A stretch of DNA of 64,000 bases from JAXGMV01 sp040768445 (GTDB lineage: Bacteria; Chloroflexota; Anaerolineae; Anaerolineales; Anaerolineaceae). Numbering within the stretch: position 1 is the first letter of the stretch; every line of letters begins with the position of its first letter. Position numbers and translations under genes: made by a program. This document shows positions 23,465-33,024 of the stretch, one piece after another. The stretch is from assembly GCA_040768445.1 (NCBI GenBank), contig JAXGMV010000001.1, forward strand, positions 1,116,001 to 1,180,000. The letters run 5' to 3'. The notes beneath the pieces were generated by a model, which had not been told where the DNA came from, did no database searches, and was given only the letters and a program-made list of their open reading frames with translations.

Positions 23465-26400
23465 TTAAGGCCTCATCGCATCTGACATCAATGCCGCCAG
23501 CGTTTCTACGTTGCCTTCTTTGAGCAGGGTAAGATGGGTGCCGGGTATCTGGTGCAGGGTGATGGTACCTTTCACCAGGTAATTCCAGAAGGAGAATTTC
23601 TGGCGTACGAGCGTGGTGCGCTGCTGCTTGACCCGGAAGAGGTGGGCATCGCCAGCGTAGGTTTTGGGGTGGTACTGTTGAATTGCCGGTTTGTTGGTGA
23701 AAACCACTTCAGCCTGTTCGCGCTGGGTGTATTCCTTTTGTTTAATAACCAGCGGCAGCCACTTGATGCGCTTCTTGAGCCGTATGTTGATATAACCCAG
23801 CCGGTCAATGATTGACAGTTTGGCAATTTCGCGGAAGTGAAAGCCGGCTGCCCAAATCAGCCATTCGAAATAGTAGCGTTTTTGCAGCCACCCAGGCAGG
23901 TCAGTTCTCATTTTGGGGAAGAGAATTGGGCTGGTGTCCACAATGCCAAGGAAGGCAACTTTTTCGCCGCTTTCGGCCAGCTGGCGGGCGATCTCGTAAA
24001 CCATCAGGCCGCCGAACGACCAACCAAAGATCCGGTAGGGTCCCTGAGGCTGTACTGCTTTAATCTGCTGGATGTGCTCTGCCGCACCGACATCCAGCGG
24101 TTTCATCAGCACATCCGGCAGGCTGGGCTGGTAAAGCTCAAACTGCGGGTCAAGATGGCTGCCCAACAGGCCGTAATTGGCCGGGTTGCCAATACCGAAG
24201 ACCGGGATGCGCAGTGATGCGCTGCCTTCAGCTGTTTGAATACCTTCACGACCACTTTCGCGCAGGAAGGCCGCCAGGCCTCTCACGGTGGGCGTGCGGT
24301 ACAGTGCCGAAATTGGCATCTGGCTGCCCATCAGGGATTCCATTTTTACCACCAGCTGGATGGCGGTCAGTGAATGCCCACCCAGTTCAAAGAAGTTGTC
24401 GTCAATGCCAATGGTCTTGCGCTGCAGGATGTCCTCCCAAATGCCGGCAATGGTCCGTTCCAGGTCGTCGCGCGGGGCGGTGAAGCTGGTCTCAGCAGGC
24501 GCAGCGCCGGCGAGGTATTCGGGCGTCTCGAGCAGGGCAGTGCGGTTGATCTTGCCGCTGATGTTGAGCGGCATTTGGGTAAGCTCTACTATACGGGAGG
24601 GCACCATGTAGTTGGGCAGCTGCTCGGACATATAATGTCTGAGTTGCATAATATCCACCTTACCTTGACCTGGTTTAACCGTGAAGAAGGATACCAGCTG
24701 GCTGGAGCCGGCAGGGTCAGGCCGGGCAAGTGTCTGGCACAACTCAACCGCCGGGTACTTGAGCAGGACAACATCTATCTCCTCCAGCTCCACTCGGAAG
24801 CCGCGAATCTTAACTTGTGTATCCAGCCGGCCGCCGAAATCGAGGTTACCATTAGACAACCAGCGCACACGGTCGCCGGTGCGGTAAAGTTTTGCATCCG
24901 GCTCATCGTTGAATGGGTTTGGGACAAAGCGTTCTGCCGTCAGGTCAGGGCGGTTGAGGTAGCCGTGTGCCAGCCCGTCGCCGCCAACGTACAGTTCACC
25001 GTAGATACCGGCTGGCAACGGCTGCATGTTCTCATCCAGCACGTAGCAGGTGCTGTTGGCAATTGGCTTGCCGATCGGCACGCTCTCAACGTTGGGGTCA
25101 AGCTCAGTAAAGCGGTAGCAGGCCGAGAAGGTGGTGTTTTCAGACGGTCCATAGCCGTTGATCATCATACTCGGTGAAGATTTTTCGAGCACCAGGCGAG
25201 CATAGCGCGGATCAAGCACCTCACCGACTGGCAGCAGCGCTTTTAGTCCCCTGAATTGATCGGGATGCTCACGAGCATATTGGTGGAAAAGCGAGGCGGT
25301 CAGCATCAGCAGGTTGACCTTGCGCTGGCCTACATCGCGCAGGAACTCAACCGGTGAGAGAAGGGCATCCTGTCCGAAGCCGACCACGGTGCCGCCGTTC
25401 AACAGCGGTCCCCACATCTCGAGGGTGGCAGCATCAAACATGAAGCTGGAAATGAAGGCAAAGCGGTCACCCGGTTCCACCTGCAGGTAATTGGTGTTGA
25501 GCACCAGGCGGGTGATGGCACGATGCGGAATGACCATCGCCTTGGGCTGACCGGTGGAGCCGGACGTGTAGACGATGTAAGCAGGGTGTTCACCGGTCAC
25601 TTTGATATCCGGTGCAGCTGCTGAGGTGCCGGTATAAACCTTGTCCAGGTCGCTGATGACCACCTCAACCAGGTGGGCGAAATTTGATGCTAGCTCGCGG
25701 CTGGTGATCACCGCTTTTAACCCGGCGTTCTGCACCAGGAAAGCCATGCGCGGCGCTGGCAGGTTGGATTCAAGGGCGGTATAGGCAGCGCCGGCTTTGA
25801 GCACAGCCAGGGCGGAGGTGACACGATCAGTGGATGGCGGCAGGCAGATGCCGACATGCTCACCTGGCTTGATGCCCTGGCCGACCAGGTACTGAGCAAG
25901 CTGGTTGGCACGCGCTTCCAGATTGGCATAGGTCAGTGTTTCATCAGGGTAATCCAGAGCCGGTTCGTTGGGGTATTTTGCAGCAACCTGTGAAAAAATT
26001 TCCTGCACCGATGCATCACGCGGGTACTCGGTATGGGTGTTGTTCCAATCGACCACCACCTGTTGGTACTCATCAGGCAGGAGCATGGTCAGCTTACCGA
26101 TAGGTGTATCGGGGTTCTTGACGACGGACTGAACCAGCTGGATGAAGTGAGTTGCCAGCCGTTCAATGGTGGTTTTCTTGAATAGCTCAGTTGAGTAGAT
26201 CAAGCGGTAGCCGATTTCATCGCCGTCTTTGAAGAAGTCGTAACGCAGGTCAAAATGGGTGTGACCGTGATCAAAACTGTAACGGCTCATGACAACGCCG
26301 TTTGGCAATTCGATATTCTGCAGCCGGCCGTGGTACTGCGTGATCACCTTGAACAGCGGGTTGTCGATCCTGTGGCGGAAGGGAATGACAGCCTGAACCA

Positions 26401-27424
26401 TTTTCTCAAACGGCACGCGCTGGTACTGAAAGCCGGTCAGGATGTCGCGGCGAACCTGCTGCAGGTGGGCGCTGAATGATTTTGTTGGATCAATCAGGAC
26501 GTTGAGCGGCACGGTATTGTGCATAATGCCGCCGATATCCTCATACTCGCGCTGTGTGCGCCCGGAGATAGGCATACCCAGACCAAAATTGCGCTGACCG
26601 GTGTAGCGGTAGAGCAGCACTTCCAGGACAGCGGCCATGGTCATGAAGATGGTGCAGCCGGCTTTTTCTGTCAGTTTTTGCAGATCTTTTGCCAGCTGAT
26701 GGTCCAGCAATTCGACATAGTCACCGCCGTAGTGATGGATGTTGCCTGGGCGAGAGAAATCCAGCGGTAGTTCCAAGTCAGGTGGAGGCGTGTAGGTTTT
26801 CTTCCAGCGCTCCAGCAGAGGCTGCCAGCGCTCGGGATGGCTTTGCTCATCGATGGCGTACTGATGGTATGGGATGACAACTGGGGGCAGCTGGGGAACT
26901 TCATGCAGCGCGGCTGCACGGTACAACGCAGCCAGGTCCCGGACAAAGATTCGGTTGGCAGACTCATCAGTGAGGATGTGGTGAATGTCAAACATCAGCA
27001 CATGAGCAGTAGGCGAGATGCGCAGAAGGGTCAATTTCAATGGTGGCGCTTGGTCCAGCTGGTGACGGGCGCCGTTGTCGGCATACCAGTCTGACAGGGC
27101 ATCCTTGACCGTTTGATCCTGGCTCACCTGCAGCTCCTGCATTGGTATGGTCACACACGCATACGGCAGCACTTCCTGCATGGGCTGGCCATCCACGGCG
27201 ATAAAGCGCGTGCGTAAGACTTCAAAGCGATCGATCAACCGGTTGACCGCCTCATCCAGGGCAGGCAGGTCCAGGATACCTTCGAAATACAAGCCGATAG
27301 GCGTGTTATACACCGGCTTTTCTCTTTCGATCTGATTCATGTAGTAAATTGCCTGCTGTCCGAAGGAAAGCGGGGCAAGTACAGCCTGCTGTGATGCGAT
27401 GTCAGAGGTGTAATGATCCATCAT
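23465..27424 (-). CDS. Single-module non-ribosomal peptide synthetase (C-A-PCP-TE)
   Basis: The 1319-residue enzyme starts with a condensation domain (1-440; H148-H149-x-x-x-D153, with E in place of the usual G154). An amino-acid adenylation domain (about 460-960) follows, with YTSGSTGQPK near 612, FDAATLEMW with the Asp that binds the alpha-amino group, GYGPSENTT, YRTGD, GRLDTQVKIRGFRVE and catalytic Lys in NISGKINR. A carrier protein (FFELGGHSL, Ser near 1017) and a thioesterase (GWSFGG, Ser near 1135) complete it. My by-eye specificity residues are D-A-L-M-L-V-G-T-F-K; I do not assign a substrate. It is the last gene of the operon, seven bases after an acyl-ligase/carrier gene, and should join acyl groups from those proteins to one amino acid and release the product. 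Confidence 0.9.
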   Translation of the reverse strand: MMDHYTSDIASQQAVLAPLSFGQQAIYYMNQIEREKPVYNTPIGLYFEGILDLPALDEAVNRLIDRFEVLRTRFIAVDGQPMQEVLPYACVTIPMQELQVSQDQTVKDALSDWYADNGARHQLDQAPPLKLTLLRISPTAHVLMFDIHHILTDESANRIFVRDLAALYRAAALHEVPQLPPVVIPYHQYAIDEQSHPERWQPLLERWKKTYTPPPDLELPLDFSRPGNIHHYGGDYVELLDHQLAKDLQKLTEKAGCTIFMTMAAVLEVLLYRYTGQRNFGLGMPISGRTQREYEDIGGIMHNTVPLNVLIDPTKSFSAHLQQVRRDILTGFQYQRVPFEKMVQAVIPFRHRIDNPLFKVITQYHGRLQNIELPNGVVMSRYSFDHGHTHFDLRYDFFKDGDEIGYRLIYSTELFKKTTIERLATHFIQLVQSVVKNPDTPIGKLTMLLPDEYQQVVVDWNNTHTEYPRDASVQEIFSQVAAKYPNEPALDYPDETLTYANLEARANQLAQYLVGQGIKPGEHVGICLPPSTDRVTSALAVLKAGAAYTALESNLPAPRMAFLVQNAGLKAVITSRELASNFAHLVEVVISDLDKVYTGTSAAAPDIKVTGEHPAYIVYTSGSTGQPKAMVIPHRAITRLVLNTNYLQVEPGDRFAFISSFMFDAATLEMWGPLLNGGTVVGFGQDALLSPVEFLRDVGQRKVNLLMLTASLFHQYAREHPDQFRGLKALLPVGEVLDPRYARLVLEKSSPSMMINGYGPSENTTFSACYRFTELDPNVESVPIGKPIANSTCYVLDENMQPLPAGIYGELYVGGDGLAHGYLNRPDLTAERFVPNPFNDEPDAKLYRTGDRVRWLSNGNLDFGGRLDTQVKIRGFRVELEEIDVVLLKYPAVELCQTLARPDPAGSSQLVSFFTVKPGQGKVDIMQLRHYMSEQLPNYMVPSRIVELTQMPLNISGKINRTALLETPEYLAGAAPAETSFTAPRDDLERTIAGIWEDILQRKTIGIDDNFFELGGHSLTAIQLVVKMESLMGSQMPISALYRTPTVRGLAAFLRESGREGIQTAEGSASLRIPVFGIGNPANYGLLGSHLDPQFELYQPSLPDVLMKPLDVGAAEHIQQIKAVQPQGPYRIFGWSFGGLMVYEIARQLAESGEKVAFLGIVDTSPILFPKMRTDLPGWLQKRYYFEWLIWAAGFHFREIAKLSIIDRLGYINIRLKKRIKWLPLVIKQKEYTQREQAEVVFTNKPAIQQYHPKTYAGDAHLFRVKQQRTTLVRQKFSFWNYLVKGTITLHQIPGTHLTLLKEGNVETLAALMSDAMRP

Positions 27425-27431
27425 TATGTCC

Positions 27432-29228
27432 TCAATTGATGTTCGTCAGGCGGTTATTTACTTCCGCAGCCTGGCTGGCGGGAGATGGGAAGTCGAAAAT
27501 ATCCAAAACAGAAAAATCCACACCGAAGGCTTCAGAGATTCGTAACGCCAGCCTCGCCGCGGTGAGCGAGTCGCCGCCTGAAGGGATGAACTGGTCGGCA
27601 GGACTGACAGCGGCAGTACCCAACAGGTCGTGCCACAGCAGGAGGATCTTCGCGGTGATGTCATCGGCGGGTTCTGCACCTTCCCCCGGCAAAGTCTGCC
27701 AGCTGATGCTGTCCGCGAGCTGCTCAATCACCAACTGGCGCTGTATTTTACCGCCGGCACTGCTGGGCAGGTGGTCCAGGAAGGCAATTACCGATGGCAC
27801 CTTGTACTGCGACAGGTTTGCTTTAAGGTGGCTTGCAAGTTCGGTCTCCGTCAGCGCAGCAGAGCGGCGCACGACTGCGGCTGCCACCTGTTCACCCAGT
27901 GTGGGATGCGGCAGGGGCACGACGCAGGCTTCAGCAATCTCCGGATGGCTCATGCAGGCTTCTTCCACCTCACGCGGCAGGATCTTCATACCGCCGCTGT
28001 TGATCATCTCCTTGCGCCGGCCGACGATCGTGACGTAACCGTCGCTGTCAATGCTCGCCAGGTCACCGGTCATAAACCAGCCGTCCATAAATGGTGAAGG
28101 ATCGTTGTCCTCCAGGTTCAGGTAGCCTTTGAAGATATTGTCACCGCGCATGGCTAGCTCGCCCACCACATTGGCGGGAAGTTGGCGGCCTTCTTCATCA
28201 AAAACTGACACCTCCACATGCACCGGCAGACCAACGGTCTCAGGCTTGCGCACCTTCGGCGGCAGGGGGTTGCAGATGTTGTTGGAAATACCTTCTGTCA
28301 TGCCGTAGCCGTGAATAATTGGAATGCCAAGCCACTGTTCAAGTGTGACGATCTTGTCGGCTGGAAATGGTGCACTGCTGACGCGGATGAAACGCATGGC
28401 TTTGAAAGCGGTAGGGGTGGGATGTGTGCGCAGGTATTCGTAGATGTGGTGGAGCATCGGTGGGCTGGTGAAAAACCAGGTAGGTTTGTAATACTCGACC
28501 TGGCTGATCACTTGCAGCGGGTCAAAAGGTGCGATGACCGAAGTGCCGCCTGATACAAGAGTGGCGAGCAGGCAAAATCCGATGGCTGCCAAAAGGTTGA
28601 GTGACCCCATCACCAGTGTGCTGTCGTCAGGTGTGAGGAACATAATCTCCTGCATGTAGGCGGCAGAATTTGCGAGCTGTTGACCGCTAATGGGCACCAG
28701 TTTTTGCCTGCCGGTGGTGCCCGAAGTGGGCAGGATGAGCGCCAGTGACCCGGGCTGCATCACGCTGGTATCGTGGTCAACAGCCGGAGTGCCGGAGAGG
28801 CTGAAGAACCCGGTCGGCATGCCGCCGGATGGGATGATCTCAATAACTGGCAGGTTGAGTTCTGCTGCGGCAGTGCGGGCAGGCTCAGCGAAACCGGGCA
28901 GGGTAACCAGGGCGCGCACATCGGCTTTCTTGAAGATGGCTGACTGTTCAGCTGCAGACCAGGCAGCGTTAACCGGCAGAACCGGGCAGGTTGCAGTGAG
29001 CGAGAGCAATGCACTGGCCAGCAGGATTCCCTGCGGCAGCACCAGCGCCAGGCGGCTCTCAGCACCGTAACCCAGGTCAGACAGTTGTTGTGAGGTGAGC
29101 TGTAGCTGCTTTTCCAGCTGGCTGAAGCTGATATCCTCTGCACCAGGCGCTTTAAGAGCAGGGGTATCCGGCGCTGCAGATGCCCAGTGCTTAATTGCAG
29201 TGGTTGGCGTTGGAAAGGATGAAATCAT
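27432..29228 (-). CDS. Acyl-AMP ligase / carrier protein didomain (copy 4)
   Basis: The 598-residue protein has an adenylate-forming domain (PTSGTTGRQKL, GYGMTEG, MTGDLA, catalytic Lys in SSAGGKIQR) and a carrier domain (PSGGDSL, Ser near 552). Motif A8 reads GRRKEMINSGGMKILPREVE, as in acyl- and aryl-acid ligases, and the A4 region SLNLLAAIGF lacks the Asp that amino-acid A domains use. The substrate is therefore probably a carboxylic acid without an alpha-amino group, loaded as a thioester. It is closest to copy 3. It lies 119 bases after copy 3 and seven before the NRPS gene. The ribosome site is weak. Confidence 0.88.
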   Translation of the reverse strand: MISSFPTPTTAIKHWASAAPDTPALKAPGAEDISFSQLEKQLQLTSQQLSDLGYGAESRLALVLPQGILLASALLSLTATCPVLPVNAAWSAAEQSAIFKKADVRALVTLPGFAEPARTAAAELNLPVIEIIPSGGMPTGFFSLSGTPAVDHDTSVMQPGSLALILPTSGTTGRQKLVPISGQQLANSAAYMQEIMFLTPDDSTLVMGSLNLLAAIGFCLLATLVSGGTSVIAPFDPLQVISQVEYYKPTWFFTSPPMLHHIYEYLRTHPTPTAFKAMRFIRVSSAPFPADKIVTLEQWLGIPIIHGYGMTEGISNNICNPLPPKVRKPETVGLPVHVEVSVFDEEGRQLPANVVGELAMRGDNIFKGYLNLEDNDPSPFMDGWFMTGDLASIDSDGYVTIVGRRKEMINSGGMKILPREVEEACMSHPEIAEACVVPLPHPTLGEQVAAAVVRRSAALTETELASHLKANLSQYKVPSVIAFLDHLPSSAGGKIQRQLVIEQLADSISWQTLPGEGAEPADDITAKILLLWHDLLGTAAVSPADQFIPSGGDSLTAARLALRISEAFGVDFSVLDIFDFPSPASQAAEVNNRLTNIN

Positions 29229-29347
29229 TTAGTAATTATGCCTAAAAATTACATTTCTAACAAGTTGTTCCTGCCTGGCTTGAATTGGCTTTGAAATCAA
29301 CAGAAAATGTTCAAGTACAGTGCCTCTGACTGACTGAACCTGCTCGC

Positions 29348-31144
29348 TCAGGTTAAACCATTCAAACGTTTATTAACTTCAGCCGCCTGACTGGATGGAG
29401 AGGGAAAGTCAAAGATATCTAAAACAGAAAAATCAATTTCGAACTTTATTGAAAGCATGTCCGCCAGTCGAACAGCGGTGAGTGAGTCGCCGCCGGAAGG
29501 GATGAACTGATCGGTGAGTTTGATGTCATTATTGCCAAGCACCTCTCGCCATAAGCCCAGGATGGCGGCTGCCAGTTCGCCTGCGGATCCCGATTCGACA
29601 GTCTCACTGCTGACCGCATTGATCTTTGCCAGTAACCTCTCAATCACTAGCTGGCGGTTGACTTTGCCTGTGGGTGTCTTTGGAATACTTTCAACAAAAC
29701 CAATGACGCCAGGAATTTTATACGGCGCCAGGTGATTCTTTAGATGCCGATAAAGGGCTTGTTCAGTCAGCGTCCCAGATCGTTTGATCACAGCGGCGGC
29801 CACCTGCTCGCCCAACGTGGGATGCGGCAGGGGCACAACACTCGCTTCAGCAACCTCCGGGTGGCTCATGCAGGCTTCTTCAACCTCACGCGGCAGGATC
29901 TTCATGCCGCCGCTGTTAATCATCTCCTTACGCCGCCCGACGATGGTGACGTAGCCTTCGCTGTCAATAGTAGCCAGGTCGCCGGTCATAAACCAGCCGT
30001 CCATAAAGGGTGATGGGATATTATCTTCCGGGTTGAGGTAGCCTGTGAAGATATTGTCGCTGCGCATAGCGAGCTCGCCCACCTCACCTGCAGGCAGCTG
30101 CCGGCCTTCCTCATCAAAAACCGCCACGTCAAGGTGCACTGGTAAACCAACCGTTTCAGGTTTGCGCACCCGTGACGGCAGCGGATTACAGATATTGTTG
30201 GCAATCCCCTCTGTCATGCCGTAGGTTTGCAGCACAGGGATACCCAGCCACTGCTCCAGCGTGATAATCTTCTCTGTTGGAAATGGGGCTGTACTGACGC
30301 GCATGAAACGCATGGCCTTGAACGCCGGCGGGATGGGGTGTGCGTGCAGGTACTCGTAGATTTGGTGCAGCATGGGCGGGCTGGTGAATAACCATGTCGG
30401 TCTGTAGTGCTCAACCTGGCTGATGACCTGGAGAGGATCGAATGGTGCAATGACCGAGGTGCCTCCCGATACGACAGTTGCCAGAAGGCAGAATGTGAAC
30501 ACAGCCAGGTGGTTTAGCGACCCAAATACGATTGTCCGGTCGAGCGGTCCAGCCGCCATTACCTCGGCAGAGTAGCCGGCAGAGGTGGCAACCTGGCGTC
30601 CGCTGACAGGTACCAGCTTGACACTGCCGGTCGTGCCTGAGGTGGACATGATAAGTGTCAGTGATTCCGGCTGCATTTGGGTGTTGTCCTGTACTGCTGC
30701 CGGGCTGCCGGAGAGGCTGAAAAACCCGGTTGGTATGCTGCCCGAGGGGATGACTTCGATTACTGGCAAACCCAGTTCTCTGGCGGCAGTGCGGGCAGAA
30801 TCGGCAAAACCGGGCAGGGTAACCAGGGCGCGCACAACGGCTTTTTTGAAGATGGCAGCCTGTTCGGGGGCAGACCAGGCAGCGTTAACTGGCATCACCG
30901 GGCAGGATGCTGTGTGTGACAAGAGAGCAGATGCCAGCAGGATGCCCTGCGGTAGCACCAATGCCAGGCGGCTTTCAGCACCGTAGCCAAGGTCGGCAAG
31001 TTGTTGTGAGGTGCGCTGCAACTGCTTTTCCAGTTGGTTAAAGCTGACATCAACTGCACCGGGTGCCATGAGACATGTTATATCGGGTGTACTGGCTGCC
31101 CAGTAATGGATGGCTTGTTCCGGCGTCTCAAATAACTGTGTCAT
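29348..31144 (-). CDS. Acyl-AMP ligase / carrier protein didomain (copy 3)
   Basis: The 598-residue protein has the same A-PCP plan: STSGTTGSVKL, TYGMTEG, MTGDLA, GRRKEMINSGGMK, Lys in TPTGKVNR, and PSGGDSL (Ser near 552). The A4 region SLNHLAVFTF differs slightly from copy 4, so substrates may differ. It shares long near-identical stretches with copy 4 around the A7-A8 region (compare 29815-30010 with 27890-28090), pointing to recent duplication or gene conversion. ATG 31144 is preferred to 31156 because AGGA sits six to seven bases before it and overlaps the first ATG. Confidence 0.88.
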   Translation of the reverse strand: MTQLFETPEQAIHYWAASTPDITCLMAPGAVDVSFNQLEKQLQRTSQQLADLGYGAESRLALVLPQGILLASALLSHTASCPVMPVNAAWSAPEQAAIFKKAVVRALVTLPGFADSARTAARELGLPVIEVIPSGSIPTGFFSLSGSPAAVQDNTQMQPESLTLIMSTSGTTGSVKLVPVSGRQVATSAGYSAEVMAAGPLDRTIVFGSLNHLAVFTFCLLATVVSGGTSVIAPFDPLQVISQVEHYRPTWLFTSPPMLHQIYEYLHAHPIPPAFKAMRFMRVSTAPFPTEKIITLEQWLGIPVLQTYGMTEGIANNICNPLPSRVRKPETVGLPVHLDVAVFDEEGRQLPAGEVGELAMRSDNIFTGYLNPEDNIPSPFMDGWFMTGDLATIDSEGYVTIVGRRKEMINSGGMKILPREVEEACMSHPEVAEASVVPLPHPTLGEQVAAAVIKRSGTLTEQALYRHLKNHLAPYKIPGVIGFVESIPKTPTGKVNRQLVIERLLAKINAVSSETVESGSAGELAAAILGLWREVLGNNDIKLTDQFIPSGGDSLTAVRLADMLSIKFEIDFSVLDIFDFPSPSSQAAEVNKRLNGLT

Positions 31145-31215
31145 CAGGTTCCTCATTTATTTCAGTTACCAGGTGGATGAGGTTAAGATGATGATTCTGG
31201 CGATTATTATCAGGA

Positions 31216-32994
31216 TTAAACTGTCTGCCTGAGCTTGATAGCTTCCGCCTGGCCTGCAATGGTTGGATAATCAAACACATCCAGCACAGCAAAATGAATA
31301 CCAAACGTTTCAGATATCCGGTTGGCAAGCTTGACAGCCGTTACGGATTCGCCGCCAATCAACAGGAAGATGTCAGTCGGAGAAATATCTGTGGTTTCCA
31401 GAACTTCCTGCCATAATGACAGCAAGGTATCTTCAATACTGCTGTCAGCCATTGAAGATACGGGGATAGAGATCCCTTCAAGCATCTGAATCACTTGCTG
31501 GCGCTGCAGTTTGCCATACGTGCTGCGCGGCACCTGGTCCACAAAATGAATCAGGGTGGGGATTTTATAAGCTGCCAGCCGGGTTTGTAGATAGGTCACC
31601 AGGTCAGTGGTTGAGAGAGAGCCATTGCGCCGGACGACAGCTGCGGCAGCCTGCTCACCCAGCGTGGGATGCGGCAGGGGCACCACGCAGGCGTCAGCCA
31701 CATCAGGGTGCAGGGTCAGCGCCTCCTCGACTTCATTGGGCAGAATCTTCAAACCGCCGCTGTTGATCATTTCTTTATTCCGCCCAATGATGGTGACATA
31801 GCCTTCACTGTCCACTGAGGCAATATCGCCCGTCATCAACCAGCCGTCCCTGAACGGTGAAGGGACATTGTCTTCCGGGTTGAAATAACCCTTGAAGATA
31901 TAGGGACTCTTTATGCCCAGCTCGCCAATCTCAGTCAACGGCAGCTGCCTGCCGTCCTCTGCAAACAGGCCAATTTCACCATGTATCGCAACACCGACAG
32001 TTTCGTGCTTGCGGATATCGGGAGGCAAGGGGTTGCAGAGATTACCTGACAAACCTTCTGTCATACCGTAGGAATGAATGATTGGCACACCGGTCCAACC
32101 TTCCAGGGTGCGCATCATTTCAGCCGGGAAAGCTGCACCGCCGACACGGATGAAGCGCAGACGTTTCATGGCTGGAGAAGCGGGATGTTTTGCCAGGTGA
32201 TTATAAACAGCATGCAGCAAGGGAGAACTGACATCGATGAAGTCAGGTTTGTGGATTTCAATATATTCAAGGTATTTTTGGATATCATGTGCGCTGTCAA
32301 TGACAACACAGCCCCCACAGTAAATAACAAGGAAAAGGCCGGAGCTGAGGGCTGAGATCAAGTCCAACGGGTTGGTTAACAGGATGACATCCTGTTGTGC
32401 GACCCTGATTTTCTCGCTTTTAATGGCCACCACATCAGCAAACATGCGGCTGGTAACTGGCACCAGCTTGCCTGTGCCGGTTGTACCGGATGTGGAGATC
32501 AAAAAAGCAGTGGTATCAGTGTCCATAACTGCCGATGAAGGTCGATGTGCAGGACCACCTTTCAGGTCGAAACGCGCTGAATTGTGCTGGTTATCTGTGA
32601 CCAGTTCAATCACCGGTATGCCAGCTTCTGCGGCGGCTGTGCGGGCAAAATTATTCCCCGTTGGCGTGATCAAGACGGCGGAAACATCAGCCTTTTTGAA
32701 TGCTTTCACCAGTTCGGGAACGGTTAAACTGTCATTGACCGGGAACACTGCGCAGGTGGCGCTGATGGTGAGCAGGCAGGACGCCAGCAGGATGCTTTGC
32801 GGCAGCACCAGCGCCAGGCGGTGGTCAGCGCCGTAGCCCAAGGTACACAGCTGTTGAGCGGCTGTGTTCAGCTGCTGATTTAACATGGTATAACTCAGGT
32901 CTTCAGCACCGGGTGCTTTCAATGCCGGCGCATCGGGTTTCACTTGTGCCCAGTGTTTGATGGCGTCTGAAAGTGTTGCGAATGGTTTGTTCAT
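31216..32994 (-). CDS. Acyl-AMP ligase / carrier protein didomain (copy 2)
   Basis: This 592-residue paralog has STSGTTGTGKL, SYGMTEG, MTGDIA, GRNKEMINSGGLK, Lys in STYGKLQR and a carrier motif IGGESVT (Ser near 548) instead of GGDSL. The Ser for phosphopantetheine is kept. Its A4 region (NPLDLISALSSGLF) is unlike copies 3 and 4, so a different acid is likely. It groups with copy 1 (shared GGAAFPAEMMRTLEGW-type segment). AAGGACAG precedes the start by about ten bases. The gap to copy 1 is 30 bases, and to copy 3 about 70. Confidence 0.88.
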   Translation of the reverse strand: MNKPFATLSDAIKHWAQVKPDAPALKAPGAEDLSYTMLNQQLNTAAQQLCTLGYGADHRLALVLPQSILLASCLLTISATCAVFPVNDSLTVPELVKAFKKADVSAVLITPTGNNFARTAAAEAGIPVIELVTDNQHNSARFDLKGGPAHRPSSAVMDTDTTAFLISTSGTTGTGKLVPVTSRMFADVVAIKSEKIRVAQQDVILLTNPLDLISALSSGLFLVIYCGGCVVIDSAHDIQKYLEYIEIHKPDFIDVSSPLLHAVYNHLAKHPASPAMKRLRFIRVGGAAFPAEMMRTLEGWTGVPIIHSYGMTEGLSGNLCNPLPPDIRKHETVGVAIHGEIGLFAEDGRQLPLTEIGELGIKSPYIFKGYFNPEDNVPSPFRDGWLMTGDIASVDSEGYVTIIGRNKEMINSGGLKILPNEVEEALTLHPDVADACVVPLPHPTLGEQAAAAVVRRNGSLSTTDLVTYLQTRLAAYKIPTLIHFVDQVPRSTYGKLQRQQVIQMLEGISIPVSSMADSSIEDTLLSLWQEVLETTDISPTDIFLLIGGESVTAVKLANRISETFGIHFAVLDVFDYPTIAGQAEAIKLRQTV

Positions 32995-33024
32995 AATCAG
33001 GGCTGTCCTTTTAACAGAGTGAAT

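Noticed and set aside
23465..27424. Assigning a specific amino acid to the NRPS adenylation domain
   Set aside because: The by-eye ten-residue code D-A-L-M-L-V-G-T-F-K does not match one I can name with confidence; a trained predictor is needed.
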